A stretch of 64,000 bases of DNA from Eubacterium sp. (GTDB taxonomy: Bacteria > Bacillota > Clostridia > Lachnospirales > Lachnospiraceae). Position 1 is the first letter of the stretch. The number at the start of each line of letters is the position of its first letter. Position numbers and translations under genes: made by a program. Location of the stretch: assembly GCA_017437905.1 (NCBI GenBank), contig JAFRWY010000078.1, positions 1 to 64,000 on the forward strand, written 5' to 3'. The notes beneath the pieces were generated by a model that was given only the letters and a program-made list of their open reading frames with translations, was not told where the DNA came from and ran no database searches. Below are positions 16,737 to 26,053 of the stretch, piece after piece.

Positions 16737-17609
16737 ATGGAGGAGAAAAGGAAGAAACTGAGGGGCAGTTTTATCTGGCGCGTGACGGCGGTCTCGCTGG
16801 CCTCATTTGTTATGGCTCTGAATATCAACACCTTCGTACACACGGGCGGTCTTCTGCCCGGCGGTGCCAGCGGTCTTACCCTGCTGATCCAGGAGGTGGC
16901 GGATAAGTTCTTTCAATTCCACCTTCCCTATACGGTGATCAACCTGATCATCAATGCGATCCCCGTCTACATCGGTTTCCGGTTCATCGGAAAGAAATTC
17001 ACCATGCTGTCCTGCTGGTGTATCGTGCTTACCAGTGTGCTGGCGGATCTGATCCCGCCCATTGTGGTGACCCGGGACATCCTGCTGATCAGTGTGTTCG
17101 GCGGTCTCATCAACGGGGCTGCCATCAGTGTCTGCCTGATCAACGACGGCACCAGCGGTGGAACGGATTTTATCGCCATCTATCTCTCCGAAAAAAGAGG
17201 GGTGGATTCCTTTAATATCATTCTGATGGTAAACGGTGTGATCCTGATCACCGCAGGCTTCCTCTTCGGATGGGACAAGGCGCTTTATTCCATCATTTTC
17301 CAGTACACATCCACCGGAGCAGTGCGGATGCTGTACCGGAAATACCAGAAGGCCACCTTCTTTGTTGTGACCAACAAACCGCGGGAGGTATGCGAGGCCA
17401 TCACGAAGGTCAGCAATCACGGGGCCACGATCCTGGAAGGCGAAGGCTCCTATGAGCATTGCGAGAGAAATGTGGTATATTCCGTGGTTTCCGGAGCGGA
17501 ATCCGGACGAGTGGCAAATGTGATCAAGGAGGCGGATCCTGCGGCCTTTGTGAATATCCTGAAGACGGAGCGGGTGTACGGACGGTTCTATCAGCGTCCG
17601 ACGGACTGA
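16737..17609 (+). CDS. YitT-family membrane protein with DUF2179 domain
   Basis: This 290-residue protein has five to six hydrophobic helices with the YitT-type HTGGLLPGGASGLTLLIQ and NDGTSGGTDFIAIYLS, then a C-terminal soluble DUF2179 domain (about 205-285) with KATFFVVTNKPREV and NVVYSVVSGAE. The molecular function of the family is unknown. It is inserted between cbiD and cbiF on the same strand, with 90-base gaps on either side, so it may only share the transcript. Confidence 0.88.
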   Translation: MEEKRKKLRGSFIWRVTAVSLASFVMALNINTFVHTGGLLPGGASGLTLLIQEVADKFFQFHLPYTVINLIINAIPVYIGFRFIGKKFTMLSCWCIVLTSVLADLIPPIVVTRDILLISVFGGLINGAAISVCLINDGTSGGTDFIAIYLSEKRGVDSFNIILMVNGVILITAGFLFGWDKALYSIIFQYTSTGAVRMLYRKYQKATFFVVTNKPREVCEAITKVSNHGATILEGEGSYEHCERNVVYSVVSGAESGRVANVIKEADPAAFVNILKTERVYGRFYQRPTD

Positions 17610-17696
17610 TCCGGAAGCGTACGAGCCGGAACGGAAGGTGCGGACGCAGGGAGCCGGCAGTTCTGAAAACATGGTACGAAGAACCGGGAGGAAGAT

Positions 17697-18473
17697 ATGG
17701 TACATTTTGTGGGTGCTGGTCCCGGAGCCGTGGATCTTATCACGGTGCGGGGACAGAAGCTGCTTTCGGAAGCAGATGTGGTGATCTATGCCGGTTCCCT
17801 GGTGAACCCGGAGCTGCTTTCCTTCTGCAGGGAGGATGCGGAGCGGTATAACAGCGCGGAACTGGATCTCACGGAGATCGTCGAGCTGATCAGGAAGGCC
17901 CATGAGGCAGGGAAGACCGTGGTCCGGCTGCATACCGGAGAACCCAGTCTCTACGGGGCTGTCCGGGAGCAGATGGATGAACTGGACCGGCTGGGGATCG
18001 CCTATGACAGCTGTCCGGGAGTGACGGCGGCCTTCGGTGCGGCGGCCCAGCTGAATATGGAATTTACGCTTCCCGGCGTATCCCAGACGCTGATCCTGAC
18101 ACGCATGGAGGGACGGACGCCGGTGCCCTCCTACGAATCCATGGAGAGTCTGGCGGCACATCAGTGTTCCATGGCCATCTATCTGTCCGCAGGAATGCTG
18201 CCGGAACTGGCCCGGAAGCTGATCATCGGAGGACGGTCCGGGGATACCCCGGTGGCCATTATTTACAAGGCTACCTGGCCGGAGGAGAAGCGGGTACATA
18301 CCACCATTTCCAGAATGGCCGAGGAGGCCCAAAGGGCAGGGATCCAACGGACGGCAGTGGTGCTTGTGGGAGATGCGGTGATCGGCAGCGGCTATCAGCA
18401 TTCGAAACTGTATGATCCGTCCTTTTCCACCGGGTACCGTGATGCCCGGAGCAGTGAGGAAAGCGGGGAATAA
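17697..18473 (+). CDS. cbiF: Cobalt-precorrin-4 C11-methyltransferase CbiF
   Basis: A 258-residue tetrapyrrole methylase (VHFVGAGPGAVDLITVRG at the N-terminus; YAGSLVNPELL; RLHTGEPSLYGAVREQMD; CPGVTAAFGAAAQLNMEFTLP in pieces). These are the marks of CbiF/CobM, which methylates C11 with S-adenosylmethionine. GGGAGGAAG precedes the ATG. Confidence 0.95.
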   Translation: MVHFVGAGPGAVDLITVRGQKLLSEADVVIYAGSLVNPELLSFCREDAERYNSAELDLTEIVELIRKAHEAGKTVVRLHTGEPSLYGAVREQMDELDRLGIAYDSCPGVTAAFGAAAQLNMEFTLPGVSQTLILTRMEGRTPVPSYESMESLAAHQCSMAIYLSAGMLPELARKLIIGGRSGDTPVAIIYKATWPEEKRVHTTISRMAEEAQRAGIQRTAVVLVGDAVIGSGYQHSKLYDPSFSTGYRDARSSEESGE

Positions 18474-18611
18474 CGCAGGAAGCAGGGCCGGATGCACGGG
18501 CCGGATGGAATGAACGAGGGAGAAACGGGCGCTGGGGAGTGCGGATCATCGGACATCCGGACAGACGACCCCGGGGATGCCGTGCCATGACAGGGGAAAG
18601 AGACGGGAAGG

Positions 18612-19757
18612 ATGCTGCGGATCATATGTTTTACACCGCAGGGATACGGACTGGCGGAGAAGATCGCCGGAAGGATGCCTGCAGAGGTGTATCGAAAATT
18701 CCATACGGAGGAAGCTTCCGGGTGGACGCCGGGTCAGACGGAAGAGGCACTGGCCGAAGCACCGTTCACGGAGAATAAGAAGTGTCCTTTTGTTGCAACG
18801 GAGGTTACGGTTCCTCTTTCGGCATGGGCCGCGGAGGGATTTACGGCAGGTGATCCATTGCTTTTTATCGGAGCGGCAGGGATCGCGGTCAGAGCCATAG
18901 CAGGCTGTGTCCGGGATAAGCTGACGGATGTTCCGGTACTTGTGATGGATGTCCTGGGAGACTACGTGATCCCCATTCTGTCGGGACATGTGGGAGGAGC
19001 AAATGCGCTGGCGGCGGAACTGTCGGAGATCACCGGCGCGGTACCGGTCATCACCACAGCCACGGACCGGACCGGAGCCTTTGCGGCGGATCTTTTTGCG
19101 AAGGAGTATGGGATGCGGATTCGGAATCCGAAGGCACTGCCGCGGGTTTCGGGAAGAGCGGTTGCCGGAGCAAAGATCCGGATCGCCTGGCAGGAAGGGG
19201 CGAAGGAACCGGCAGGAAGGATCTTGGAGCAGATCCGGGGCATATGCGGTGTTCCGGAGGGAACCTGTATGGTTTCACCGGAGGAACCGGCGGATATACG
19301 GATCACACTCGGTCCTCTTCCGGCGGATATCCTGAAAGAAAAGGACATACTGTATCTCACACCCCGGTGCCTTTATGCGGGGATCGGCTGCAGGAAGGAT
19401 ATTCCGGCAGGACAGCTGGAGGCCTTTGTCCGGGAGCAGTGTGAGGATCTGGGACTGGATGCGGAAGCCCTGGCGGGGATCGCCAGCATCGATGTGAAGA
19501 AGAAAGAACCGGCGATCCTGTCGCTGGCGAAAGGCCTGGGAATTCCTTTTCGGACCTATATCGCGGAGGAACTGCGGGAGGTGCCGGGAGATTTTCCGGA
19601 ATCCGCATTTGTGGAAGAACAGGTTGGCGTCGGGGAGGTATCCGGACGCGCAGCCATGTGCCTGGCCGGGAGAGAAGGATGGCTTATCCTTCCGAAGGCT
19701 GTGGGACAGGGCATTACATTTTCACTGGCCTGTAATTTGGGGGACGGGACGGTATAA
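18612..19757 (+). CDS. cbiG: Cobalt-precorrin-5A hydrolase CbiG
   Basis: A 381-residue CbiG. The core has FIGAAGIAVRAIAG, DVLGDYVIPILSGHVGGAN and ITTATDRTGAFAADLFA. The C-terminal domain begins near YAGIGCRKDIPAGQLEAFV and includes IASIDVKKKEPAILSLAKG. The enzyme opens the ring-A lactone and releases the extruded C2 unit as acetaldehyde, allowing ring contraction. It lies after cbiF, with a 138-base gap that has no visible terminator, and 28 bases before the EAL gene. Confidence 0.93.
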   Translation: MLRIICFTPQGYGLAEKIAGRMPAEVYRKFHTEEASGWTPGQTEEALAEAPFTENKKCPFVATEVTVPLSAWAAEGFTAGDPLLFIGAAGIAVRAIAGCVRDKLTDVPVLVMDVLGDYVIPILSGHVGGANALAAELSEITGAVPVITTATDRTGAFAADLFAKEYGMRIRNPKALPRVSGRAVAGAKIRIAWQEGAKEPAGRILEQIRGICGVPEGTCMVSPEEPADIRITLGPLPADILKEKDILYLTPRCLYAGIGCRKDIPAGQLEAFVREQCEDLGLDAEALAGIASIDVKKKEPAILSLAKGLGIPFRTYIAEELREVPGDFPESAFVEEQVGVGEVSGRAAMCLAGREGWLILPKAVGQGITFSLACNLGDGTV

Positions 19758-19785
19758 AAAACTCGGAGAAGACGGGGGAGACTGC

Positions 19786-22785
19786 ATGAAGAGACGAAAG
19801 ATCGCTCTGCTTGTGGCACAGGCAGACGAAGAGTATCAGAGTGATTTTGTCCGTGGGGCACTGGAGAAGGCATTTTCGGAAAATGCTGATGTATATGTAT
19901 TCTCCATGTTCATCAAGTATCAGAGTACCAGGGCCAGAGAGAACGGGGATTCCAACATTTTCAATCTGGTGAATTATCCGGATTTTGACGGTGTGGTGGT
20001 GCTTTCCGACATGATCCAGACACCGGGTGTGGAAAAGGAGATCCAGGAGAAGATCCATGCCTGCTTTAACGGTCCGGTGGTGTGTGTAGATACGGAGAGC
20101 AAATACTTCTCCACCTTCTGGACGGACGGCTATCAGGCGGTTTATGACACCGTCAGCCATATGATCGAAGAACACGGCATGCGGGAACTCGCGTATATAA
20201 CCGGACGGCAGAACCATGTGCATTCCATCCGCCGGCTGGAGGCATTCCGGGCGGCCATGAAGGACCACGGACTTCCCGTAAATGAGGACTGGGTCTTCTA
20301 CGGGGACTTCTGGTATTACAGCGGAGTTGCCTGTGCGGAGGCACTGCTTCGGGACCGTGACCATATGCCGGAGGCTGTGATCTGTGCAAATGATCCCATG
20401 GCCATCGGTGTCGGGATCGGTATGGAGACGGCCGGGGTGAAGATCCCGGAGGAGATAGCCATCGTGGGATACGGTACTTCGGAGGAGGGACGAAAGAGTC
20501 CGGTGCCCATCACCGCACCCTGGGTGCCCGGGGAGTATTACGGGGCTTACGCCATCGAAACCATACTGCGGAAGCTGGAGGGTAAGGAGCCGTCGCTGCC
20601 GAAGCCGGCGACAAGATTCTTTATCGGGGAGAGCTGCGGCTGTAAGATGGCGACGCAGGATGCCTGCTGCTCCAGAAGGCCCGAGTGGGCCACCGGGAAT
20701 TCCGTAGGCGGATTCCAGTCGCTGCATGATTATATGCAGGAAGACCTTCTGATGGCGGATAACCTGGATGATTTCTTCCGGACGGCCTATGACTATGTTT
20801 ATTTCATGGAAGGTGTCCGCAGGCTGGATATCTATCTGGACGAACAGTGGCTGGATTCGGACCGCCTGGCGAAGGATATGTTCCTTTCGGAGGGGTATCC
20901 GGAGAGAATGTATCATGCCCTTTCCTATGATCTGGATCATTCCGAGGAAGCGGCGGCGAGAACCGGACGGATGATCGATACCTCTCTCATGCTGGAGGAT
21001 GCGGAGACGGAGCAGCCGGTGGGACATTTCTTCGTACCGGTCTTTAATGAGCGGAAGACCTTCGGATATGCGGTGCTGGATTTCGGCACCGAGGCACGGG
21101 CCTTCAAAACTGTAACACGCTACTGGATGTATGCGCTCTCCCGGGGCCTGGAGGTGCTTCGCCGTACTATTGCCATGAAATCCTTCCATCTTCTGATGAC
21201 GAAGGACATGGAGGTAAAATATCCGCTGGTGAAGGATGACCGTTTCAGCGCCATGGATGCGGATCTTACGGAAGAAGAGAAGCGGGAGCGGGCGGAAGTG
21301 GAGCATATCCTGGATCAGAACCTGCTGGCGTATCATTTCCAGCCCATCGTCAGTGCGAAGGACGGGGAGATCTATTCCTACGAGGCTTTGATGCGTTCCG
21401 GTTCCGCATGGAAGGTTCCGCCGCTGCAGATCATCCGGCATGCAAGCGCCCTCGGACGTCTCAGGGATGTGGAGAAGGCCACCTTCCTGAATGTGCTGGG
21501 GATCGTGGATGCGAAGAAGGATGAGTTTAAGGACAGGAAGATCTTCGTCAACAGTATTCCGGGCATGACACTGAAGCCGGAGGACGCGGCGGCGGTGGAT
21601 AATATCCTCAGGAAGCATGCGGACCGGGTGGTGGTGGAACTGACGGAACAGGCGGAGCTGGCGGACGAGAAGCTGGATGAGCTGAAGACCCATCTGGCCA
21701 GTCTGGGAAGCGGTATCGCCGTTGACGATTACGGGACCGGTTATTCCAATGTGAGCAACCTGCTGAGGTATATGCCGAACTGTGTAAAGATCGACCGTTC
21801 GCTGCTGACAGAGATCCAGAGCAGTTCCCAGAAGCAGCATTTTGTAAGAAATATCATCGAATTCTGTCATGACAACAATATCCTTGCCCTGGCAGAGGGC
21901 GTGGAGACCCGGGAGGAGCTGCAGGCGGTGATCCGGCTCGGGGCGGATCTGATCCAGGGCTACTACGTGGCACGGCCTACGGAGGAGATCCAGCAGTCCA
22001 TCGATTCCAATATGAAGATGGAGATCTGCCGGTTCTACCGGGATCATCTGGACGGTCTGGTGGATCAGGTGTACAGAGCGGGCAAGACCGCACGTGTGAC
22101 CATTACCAACCTGATCAAGGAAGGAAAGACCACCATCATCATCGGAGAGAAGGATGTGACCTGCCGGGATATCACCATCGCCGGCAATCCGAATGTGGAT
22201 TCCAATATCCATATCGAGGTAATGGAGGGTTACTCCGGTACGGTGACCATGGAAAATGTCATGCTGTCGAATCATAAACACCGTCCGTGTATCCGCATGG
22301 CGGAAAACGCGCACCTGACACTCCGGCTGGTGGGAGAGAACCGGTTGGACGGCGGCGGGATCCTTGTTCCGGAAGGCTCCACCCTGATGACGGAGGGAGA
22401 AGGGAATCTCAGGATCAATCTGGACGGAACGGACGTTTTCGGTATCGGAAATGCGCCGGATCAGCACCACGGAACCCTGGAATTCTATCAGGACGGAGAG
22501 ATATCCATCGATGCATCCGGTAAGGCACTGATCGGTATCGGCTCCGGTCTGGGTGGCATCACCCGGATCCATAAGGGTGGTTACATCCTCAACATGGGCG
22601 GAAGCGAGGGCGTCGGTATCGGTTCCATGTACGGGAAGGAAGATCTTCTCATCCATGACTGCAATCTCATGATGGATTTCAGCTTCCGGGAGGTGTCTGC
22701 GTCGGAAGCCTGTATAACGCAATGCGGATCGATGCCACTCGATCCATGCTCCGGTTCAGCTGCAGCGGAACCACCCTCGGCGTGA
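19786..22785 (+). CDS. Cyclic-di-GMP phosphodiesterase (EAL) with LacI-type sensor domain; 3' end frameshifted
   Basis: As written the frame encodes 999 residues. Residues about 1-285 resemble the LacI/GalR periplasmic-binding-type effector domain (VVVLSDMIQTPG, AVICANDPMAIGVG, EEIAIVGYGTSEEGRKS) without a DNA-binding helix-turn-helix. A Cys-containing middle region follows. The EAL domain (about 510-745) keeps the catalytic motifs: EALMR at 533, FVNS, VVELTEQ, DDYGTGYSN at 647, KIDRSLL, AEGVET and QGYYVARP. It should hydrolyse cyclic-di-GMP. Beyond 760 come short Gly/Asn-rich strands resembling a right-handed beta-helix. The last 32 residues (after base 22690) look random because the helix pattern continues in another frame. 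GGGGGAG precedes ATG 19786. There is no GGDEF domain and no membrane segment, so it is probably cytoplasmic. It sits between cbiG and cbiH. Confidence 0.85.
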   Translation: MKRRKIALLVAQADEEYQSDFVRGALEKAFSENADVYVFSMFIKYQSTRARENGDSNIFNLVNYPDFDGVVVLSDMIQTPGVEKEIQEKIHACFNGPVVCVDTESKYFSTFWTDGYQAVYDTVSHMIEEHGMRELAYITGRQNHVHSIRRLEAFRAAMKDHGLPVNEDWVFYGDFWYYSGVACAEALLRDRDHMPEAVICANDPMAIGVGIGMETAGVKIPEEIAIVGYGTSEEGRKSPVPITAPWVPGEYYGAYAIETILRKLEGKEPSLPKPATRFFIGESCGCKMATQDACCSRRPEWATGNSVGGFQSLHDYMQEDLLMADNLDDFFRTAYDYVYFMEGVRRLDIYLDEQWLDSDRLAKDMFLSEGYPERMYHALSYDLDHSEEAAARTGRMIDTSLMLEDAETEQPVGHFFVPVFNERKTFGYAVLDFGTEARAFKTVTRYWMYALSRGLEVLRRTIAMKSFHLLMTKDMEVKYPLVKDDRFSAMDADLTEEEKRERAEVEHILDQNLLAYHFQPIVSAKDGEIYSYEALMRSGSAWKVPPLQIIRHASALGRLRDVEKATFLNVLGIVDAKKDEFKDRKIFVNSIPGMTLKPEDAAAVDNILRKHADRVVVELTEQAELADEKLDELKTHLASLGSGIAVDDYGTGYSNVSNLLRYMPNCVKIDRSLLTEIQSSSQKQHFVRNIIEFCHDNNILALAEGVETREELQAVIRLGADLIQGYYVARPTEEIQQSIDSNMKMEICRFYRDHLDGLVDQVYRAGKTARVTITNLIKEGKTTIIIGEKDVTCRDITIAGNPNVDSNIHIEVMEGYSGTVTMENVMLSNHKHRPCIRMAENAHLTLRLVGENRLDGGGILVPEGSTLMTEGEGNLRINLDGTDVFGIGNAPDQHHGTLEFYQDGEISIDASGKALIGIGSGLGGITRIHKGGYILNMGGSEGVGIGSMYGKEDLLIHDCNLMMDFSFREVSASEACITQCGSMPLDPCSGSAAAEPPSA

Positions 22786-23120
22786 TCGGTACGCTTTCGG
22801 ATGAACCTGCGGAACTGAATCTGCATGATCTGTCCATGCATGTCAATCTCCGGTCCGACCGGACCACAGCCTGGGGCAGCCTGAAGGGGACGTCAAAGAT
22901 CGATATCGTATCGGCGGCGATCCGGTATAAGGGAGCGGGCATCGAAGCGTGGATCTTCGGAGGCGAGAGTACGGAGACGGATGTCCATATGGACTGTGTG
23001 GACATGAAGGCTAAGATGGAAATGGTGAACGGGCATGTAACCTCTGCATCGACGGACCGGATCCGGATCACCCGCGGACTCGCGGATATCGTGATCAACG
23101 ATGAGGAGATTGAACTCTGA
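22689..23120 (+). pseudogene. Out-of-frame C-terminal part of the EAL protein
   Basis: Read one frame back from base 22689, the DNA encodes GGVCVGSLYNAMRIDATRS and then about 125 more residues of the same Gly/Asp/Thr strand pattern, up to the stop at 23118-23120. This matches the preceding in-frame helix turns (GVGIGSMYGKEDLLIHD). The ATG at 22722 has no ribosome-binding site, so this is not an independent gene. A one-base loss in the CGGGAGG stretch (22687-22693), a programmed -1 shift, or a sequence error would explain it. The full product would be about 1110 residues. Confidence 0.75.
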
Positions 23121-23165
23121 GCCTGACAGCGGGGCAGCTGTCCCGTGTGCAAGGAATGACTGACA

Positions 23166-23909
23166 ATGCTAAAGGAAAACAGTAAAATCTTATATGTGGC
23201 GGGCATTGGACCGGGGAAGCAGGAAGGGATGACGAAGGAAACCCTGGAAGCACTTTCAAAGAGCGATGTCATCGCAGGTTATCCGGTGTATCTCTCGCTT
23301 CTGCCGGAGGAACTCCGGGATAAGGAGCGGATCGAGACCGGTATGACCCGGGAGGTGGAACGCTGCCGGCTGGCGTTGGAAGCCGCGGACAGCGGGAAGA
23401 CGGTTTCGCTGGTTTGCAGCGGAGATGCGGGGATCTACGGGATGGCCGGACCGGTGCTTTCTCTTGCGAAGGACTTCCCGGAGGTGGAGGTCAGGATCCT
23501 GCCCGGAGTTACGGCGGCTTCTGCGGGAGCCGCCGTGCTGGGTGCACCGCTTATGCATGACTTTGCGGTGATCAGCATGAGCGATCGGCTGACGCCATTT
23601 CCCCTGATCGGGAAGCGGCTCCGGCTGGCAGCGGAAGCGGATCTGGTGATCGTTCTCTATAATCCGGAGTCCAAAGGGCGTGCCGGATATCTGAAGAAGG
23701 CATGTGACATTCTTCTGGAGATCCTTCCGCCGGATCGGGCCGCAGGCTATGTCCGGCAGATCGGACGGGAAGGCCAGCAGGCCTGGACGGGCACTCTGGG
23801 AGAACTTCGGGAAGAGACGGCGGATATGTTTACCACGGTCTTCATCGGAAACAGTACAACACACATTTCCGGCGGTCGGATGATCACGGAACGGGGATAT
23901 GATATATGA
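23166..23909 (+). CDS. cbiH: Precorrin-3B/cobalt-precorrin-3 C17-methyltransferase CbiH
   Basis: A 247-residue tetrapyrrole methylase: YVAGIGPGKQEGMTKETLEA, AGYPVYLSLL, VCSGDAGIYGMAGPVLSLA, LPGVTAASAGAAVLGAPLMHDFAVISMSDRLTP (in pieces) and VVLYNPESKGR. These place it with CbiH/CobJ, the ring-contracting C17 methyltransferase. Its stop overlaps the start of the cbiJ-E-T fusion (ATGA at 23906-23909), which implies translational coupling. Confidence 0.95.
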   Translation: MLKENSKILYVAGIGPGKQEGMTKETLEALSKSDVIAGYPVYLSLLPEELRDKERIETGMTREVERCRLALEAADSGKTVSLVCSGDAGIYGMAGPVLSLAKDFPEVEVRILPGVTAASAGAAVLGAPLMHDFAVISMSDRLTPFPLIGKRLRLAAEADLVIVLYNPESKGRAGYLKKACDILLEILPPDRAAGYVRQIGREGQQAWTGTLGELREETADMFTTVFIGNSTTHISGGRMITERGYDI

Positions 23910-26053
23910 ATCAGGTATTTTTATTTGCGGGAACGACAGAAGGACGGCGTCTGGCACGGAGGCTCGGGGCGGCGGAGATCGGAACCATGGTTTCGGTTGC
24001 CACCGAATACGGCGCACTTGTGCTGGAGGAGGCCGGCCTCGGTGATACGGTGCAGGTATTGCACGGCCGGATGGATCAGGCGGAGATGACTGCGGCGATC
24101 CGGAAGGAGATGCCGAAGATCGTGGTGGATGCGACCCATCCCTATGCCATTGAAGCGTCGGAGAATATCCGGGCGGCGGCGGAGCAGGCCGGAGTGCCGT
24201 ATCTTCGTCTGAAGCGGAAGACAAAGGATTCTCCGGAACGGAAGGTGTTCCGTTTCTCGGAGATCTCCGAAGTGATCCCCGCGCTGCAAAGGACCACAGG
24301 GAATATCCTGCTTACCACGGGAGTCAGCACGGTGGCGGAGATCGCGGAGGCGGAGGGCCTTCGGGAACGCCTCTTCGTACGGGTGCTGCCGGGGGAGGAA
24401 AGCCTCAGGAAATGTGAAGAGGCGGGGATCCGGGGACGGCAGATCATAGCCATGCAGGGCCCCTTCTCCCAGGAAATGAACCGCGCCACGATCCATGCTT
24501 ACGATATCCGTCATCTGGTCACAAAGCAGAGCGGACACAGCGGAGGCTTCTCGGAGAAGGTCTTCGCGGCGCAGGAGACGGAGACGGCGGTCTATATCAT
24601 CGGAGCCCCCGAGGAGGACGGAGTTCCCTATGCGGAGGTGCTGGACCGGCTGGGGGAACTGTTGGACGTGGATCTTAGGGACACGGTGACGGTGACCATT
24701 TCTTTGGTGGGCATGGGCCCGGGACACAGCGGTTATCTTACGGAGAAGGCAAAGCGGAACATCCGGGAGGCGGATGTGCTTTTCGGTGCACCGCGGCTGA
24801 TCGAGCCGTATCAGACGGAAAAGAAAACCTATCCCTACTACAGGGGAGAAGAGATCCTTCCCCGGCTGGAGAACCTGCTTCAGGAAGCACGGCAGGGAGA
24901 TCCTCATGTGCGGGTGGCAGTGCTTCTGTCCGGAGATTCCGGATTCTACAGCGGGGCGGCAGGGCTGATCTTCTATCTTACCAACTGGCGGCGGCGCATG
25001 CTGCTTTCGGATACGGGTAAGCTGGAAATGCAGATCAATACCGTTCCCGGCATATCTTCGGTCGCATTTCTCGCGTCCCGTCTGCAGGATCACTGGGACT
25101 CTGCGTATGTGGCGAGTCTGCACGGACAGGATGAGGAGACCCGGAAGGAGGTGCTCCGGCACCTGTCCTATGAAAAGAGAAGTTATCTTCTTACCTCAGG
25201 AAAGGAGGATGTGGAGCGGCTTCTGGCCTGGATCCGGGAGGAGGAAGAGCCGGAGAAGTACTCCATGTATGCGGGATATCAGCTGTCCTATCCGGAAGAG
25301 ATGATCTTTGCGGAGGAGGGCGAGCGGCCGGGCATCGGTGCCGAGGACGCAAGGAAGGTTCCTTTCCCGGATATCCTTCCGGAAGGCCTTTATACAGTCA
25401 TGATCCGGAACAATGCTCCGGGGATCCCGCCGGAGAAGCGGGAACGGCAGGCGTTGGCCGGTCTTTCCAATGATGAATATCTGCAGGAGCGAGGAGTTCC
25501 CATCACCAAGGAGGAGATCCGGACCATCGCACTGGGGAAACTCCGGGTGAAGGAGCCGGCCGTGATCTACGATATCGGCAGCGGCAGCGGCAGCTTCGCG
25601 GCGGAACTGGGGCGGATCCTGGTGAATTCCGAGATCTACGCCATCGAGAAGGAGCCGGCACGGGCGGAGCTTGTCCGGAGGAATCTGAGACACCTTTCGG
25701 CTGAAGGCGTAACGGTGGTGGAGGGAGAGGCTCCGGAAGCCTTCCGTGACCTTCCGGCACCGACCCACGTGATCATCGGCGGTTCCGACGGAAATCTTTT
25801 CGGCATCCTGTCAGAACTTTTCAAAAAATCCGTAAATGCCCGGGTGGTGATCCCGGCAGTGACATTGGAGACGAAGACGGAGCTGGCACAACTGCTCAGC
25901 GGGACCGTCACCACGGAATACACGATCCAGGATGCGGAATATGTGGAAGTGAACATTTCCCGGAACCGGAAGCTGGGACGGTACCAGTCGCTGGCGGCGG
26001 AGAACCCCGTGGCAATCCTTTCGTTCCAGTTCGGAAGGAGGCCGGGAGCATGA
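23906..26053 (+). CDS. Three-domain fusion: CbiJ reductase, CbiE and CbiT methyltransferases
   Basis: A 715-residue single frame carrying three cobalamin activities. Residues about 1-255 are cobalt-precorrin-6A reductase (CbiJ/CobK: FAGTTEGRRLA, DATHPYAIEASENI, GVPYLRLKRK). Residues about 262-495 are CbiE (SLVGMGPGHSGYLTEKA, VAVLLSGDSGFYSGAAGL, PGISSVAFLASRL), the C5-methyltransferase half of CobL. Residues about 515-715 are CbiT (LTKEEIRTIALGKL-like PITKEEIRTIALGKLRV, YDIGSGSGSFAAELGR, HVIIGGSDGN), which methylates C15 and decarboxylates. CbiE-CbiT fusions (CobL) are common; adding CbiJ at the N-terminus is less so. It overlaps cbiH and cbiA by four bases each. Confidence 0.93.
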   Translation: MNQVFLFAGTTEGRRLARRLGAAEIGTMVSVATEYGALVLEEAGLGDTVQVLHGRMDQAEMTAAIRKEMPKIVVDATHPYAIEASENIRAAAEQAGVPYLRLKRKTKDSPERKVFRFSEISEVIPALQRTTGNILLTTGVSTVAEIAEAEGLRERLFVRVLPGEESLRKCEEAGIRGRQIIAMQGPFSQEMNRATIHAYDIRHLVTKQSGHSGGFSEKVFAAQETETAVYIIGAPEEDGVPYAEVLDRLGELLDVDLRDTVTVTISLVGMGPGHSGYLTEKAKRNIREADVLFGAPRLIEPYQTEKKTYPYYRGEEILPRLENLLQEARQGDPHVRVAVLLSGDSGFYSGAAGLIFYLTNWRRRMLLSDTGKLEMQINTVPGISSVAFLASRLQDHWDSAYVASLHGQDEETRKEVLRHLSYEKRSYLLTSGKEDVERLLAWIREEEEPEKYSMYAGYQLSYPEEMIFAEEGERPGIGAEDARKVPFPDILPEGLYTVMIRNNAPGIPPEKRERQALAGLSNDEYLQERGVPITKEEIRTIALGKLRVKEPAVIYDIGSGSGSFAAELGRILVNSEIYAIEKEPARAELVRRNLRHLSAEGVTVVEGEAPEAFRDLPAPTHVIIGGSDGNLFGILSELFKKSVNARVVIPAVTLETKTELAQLLSGTVTTEYTIQDAEYVEVNISRNRKLGRYQSLAAENPVAILSFQFGRRPGA

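Noticed and set aside
19714..22722. 1002-codon open frame on the minus strand opposite the EAL gene
   Set aside because: Antisense shadow of a GC-rich gene: no ribosome-binding site, His/Arg/Leu-rich composition and no domain. The same applies to long minus-strand frames opposite the DegV kinase (54578-57031) and purF/pyrG (59062-61155).
19786..22785. GGDEF cyclase domain in the EAL protein
   Set aside because: No GGDEF/GGEEF motif was found in the middle region; only the phosphodiesterase half is present.
22722..23120. Independent 132-codon gene after the EAL gene
   Set aside because: The ATG has no ribosome-binding site, and the protein continues the repeat pattern of the EAL protein, so a frameshift is the better reading.
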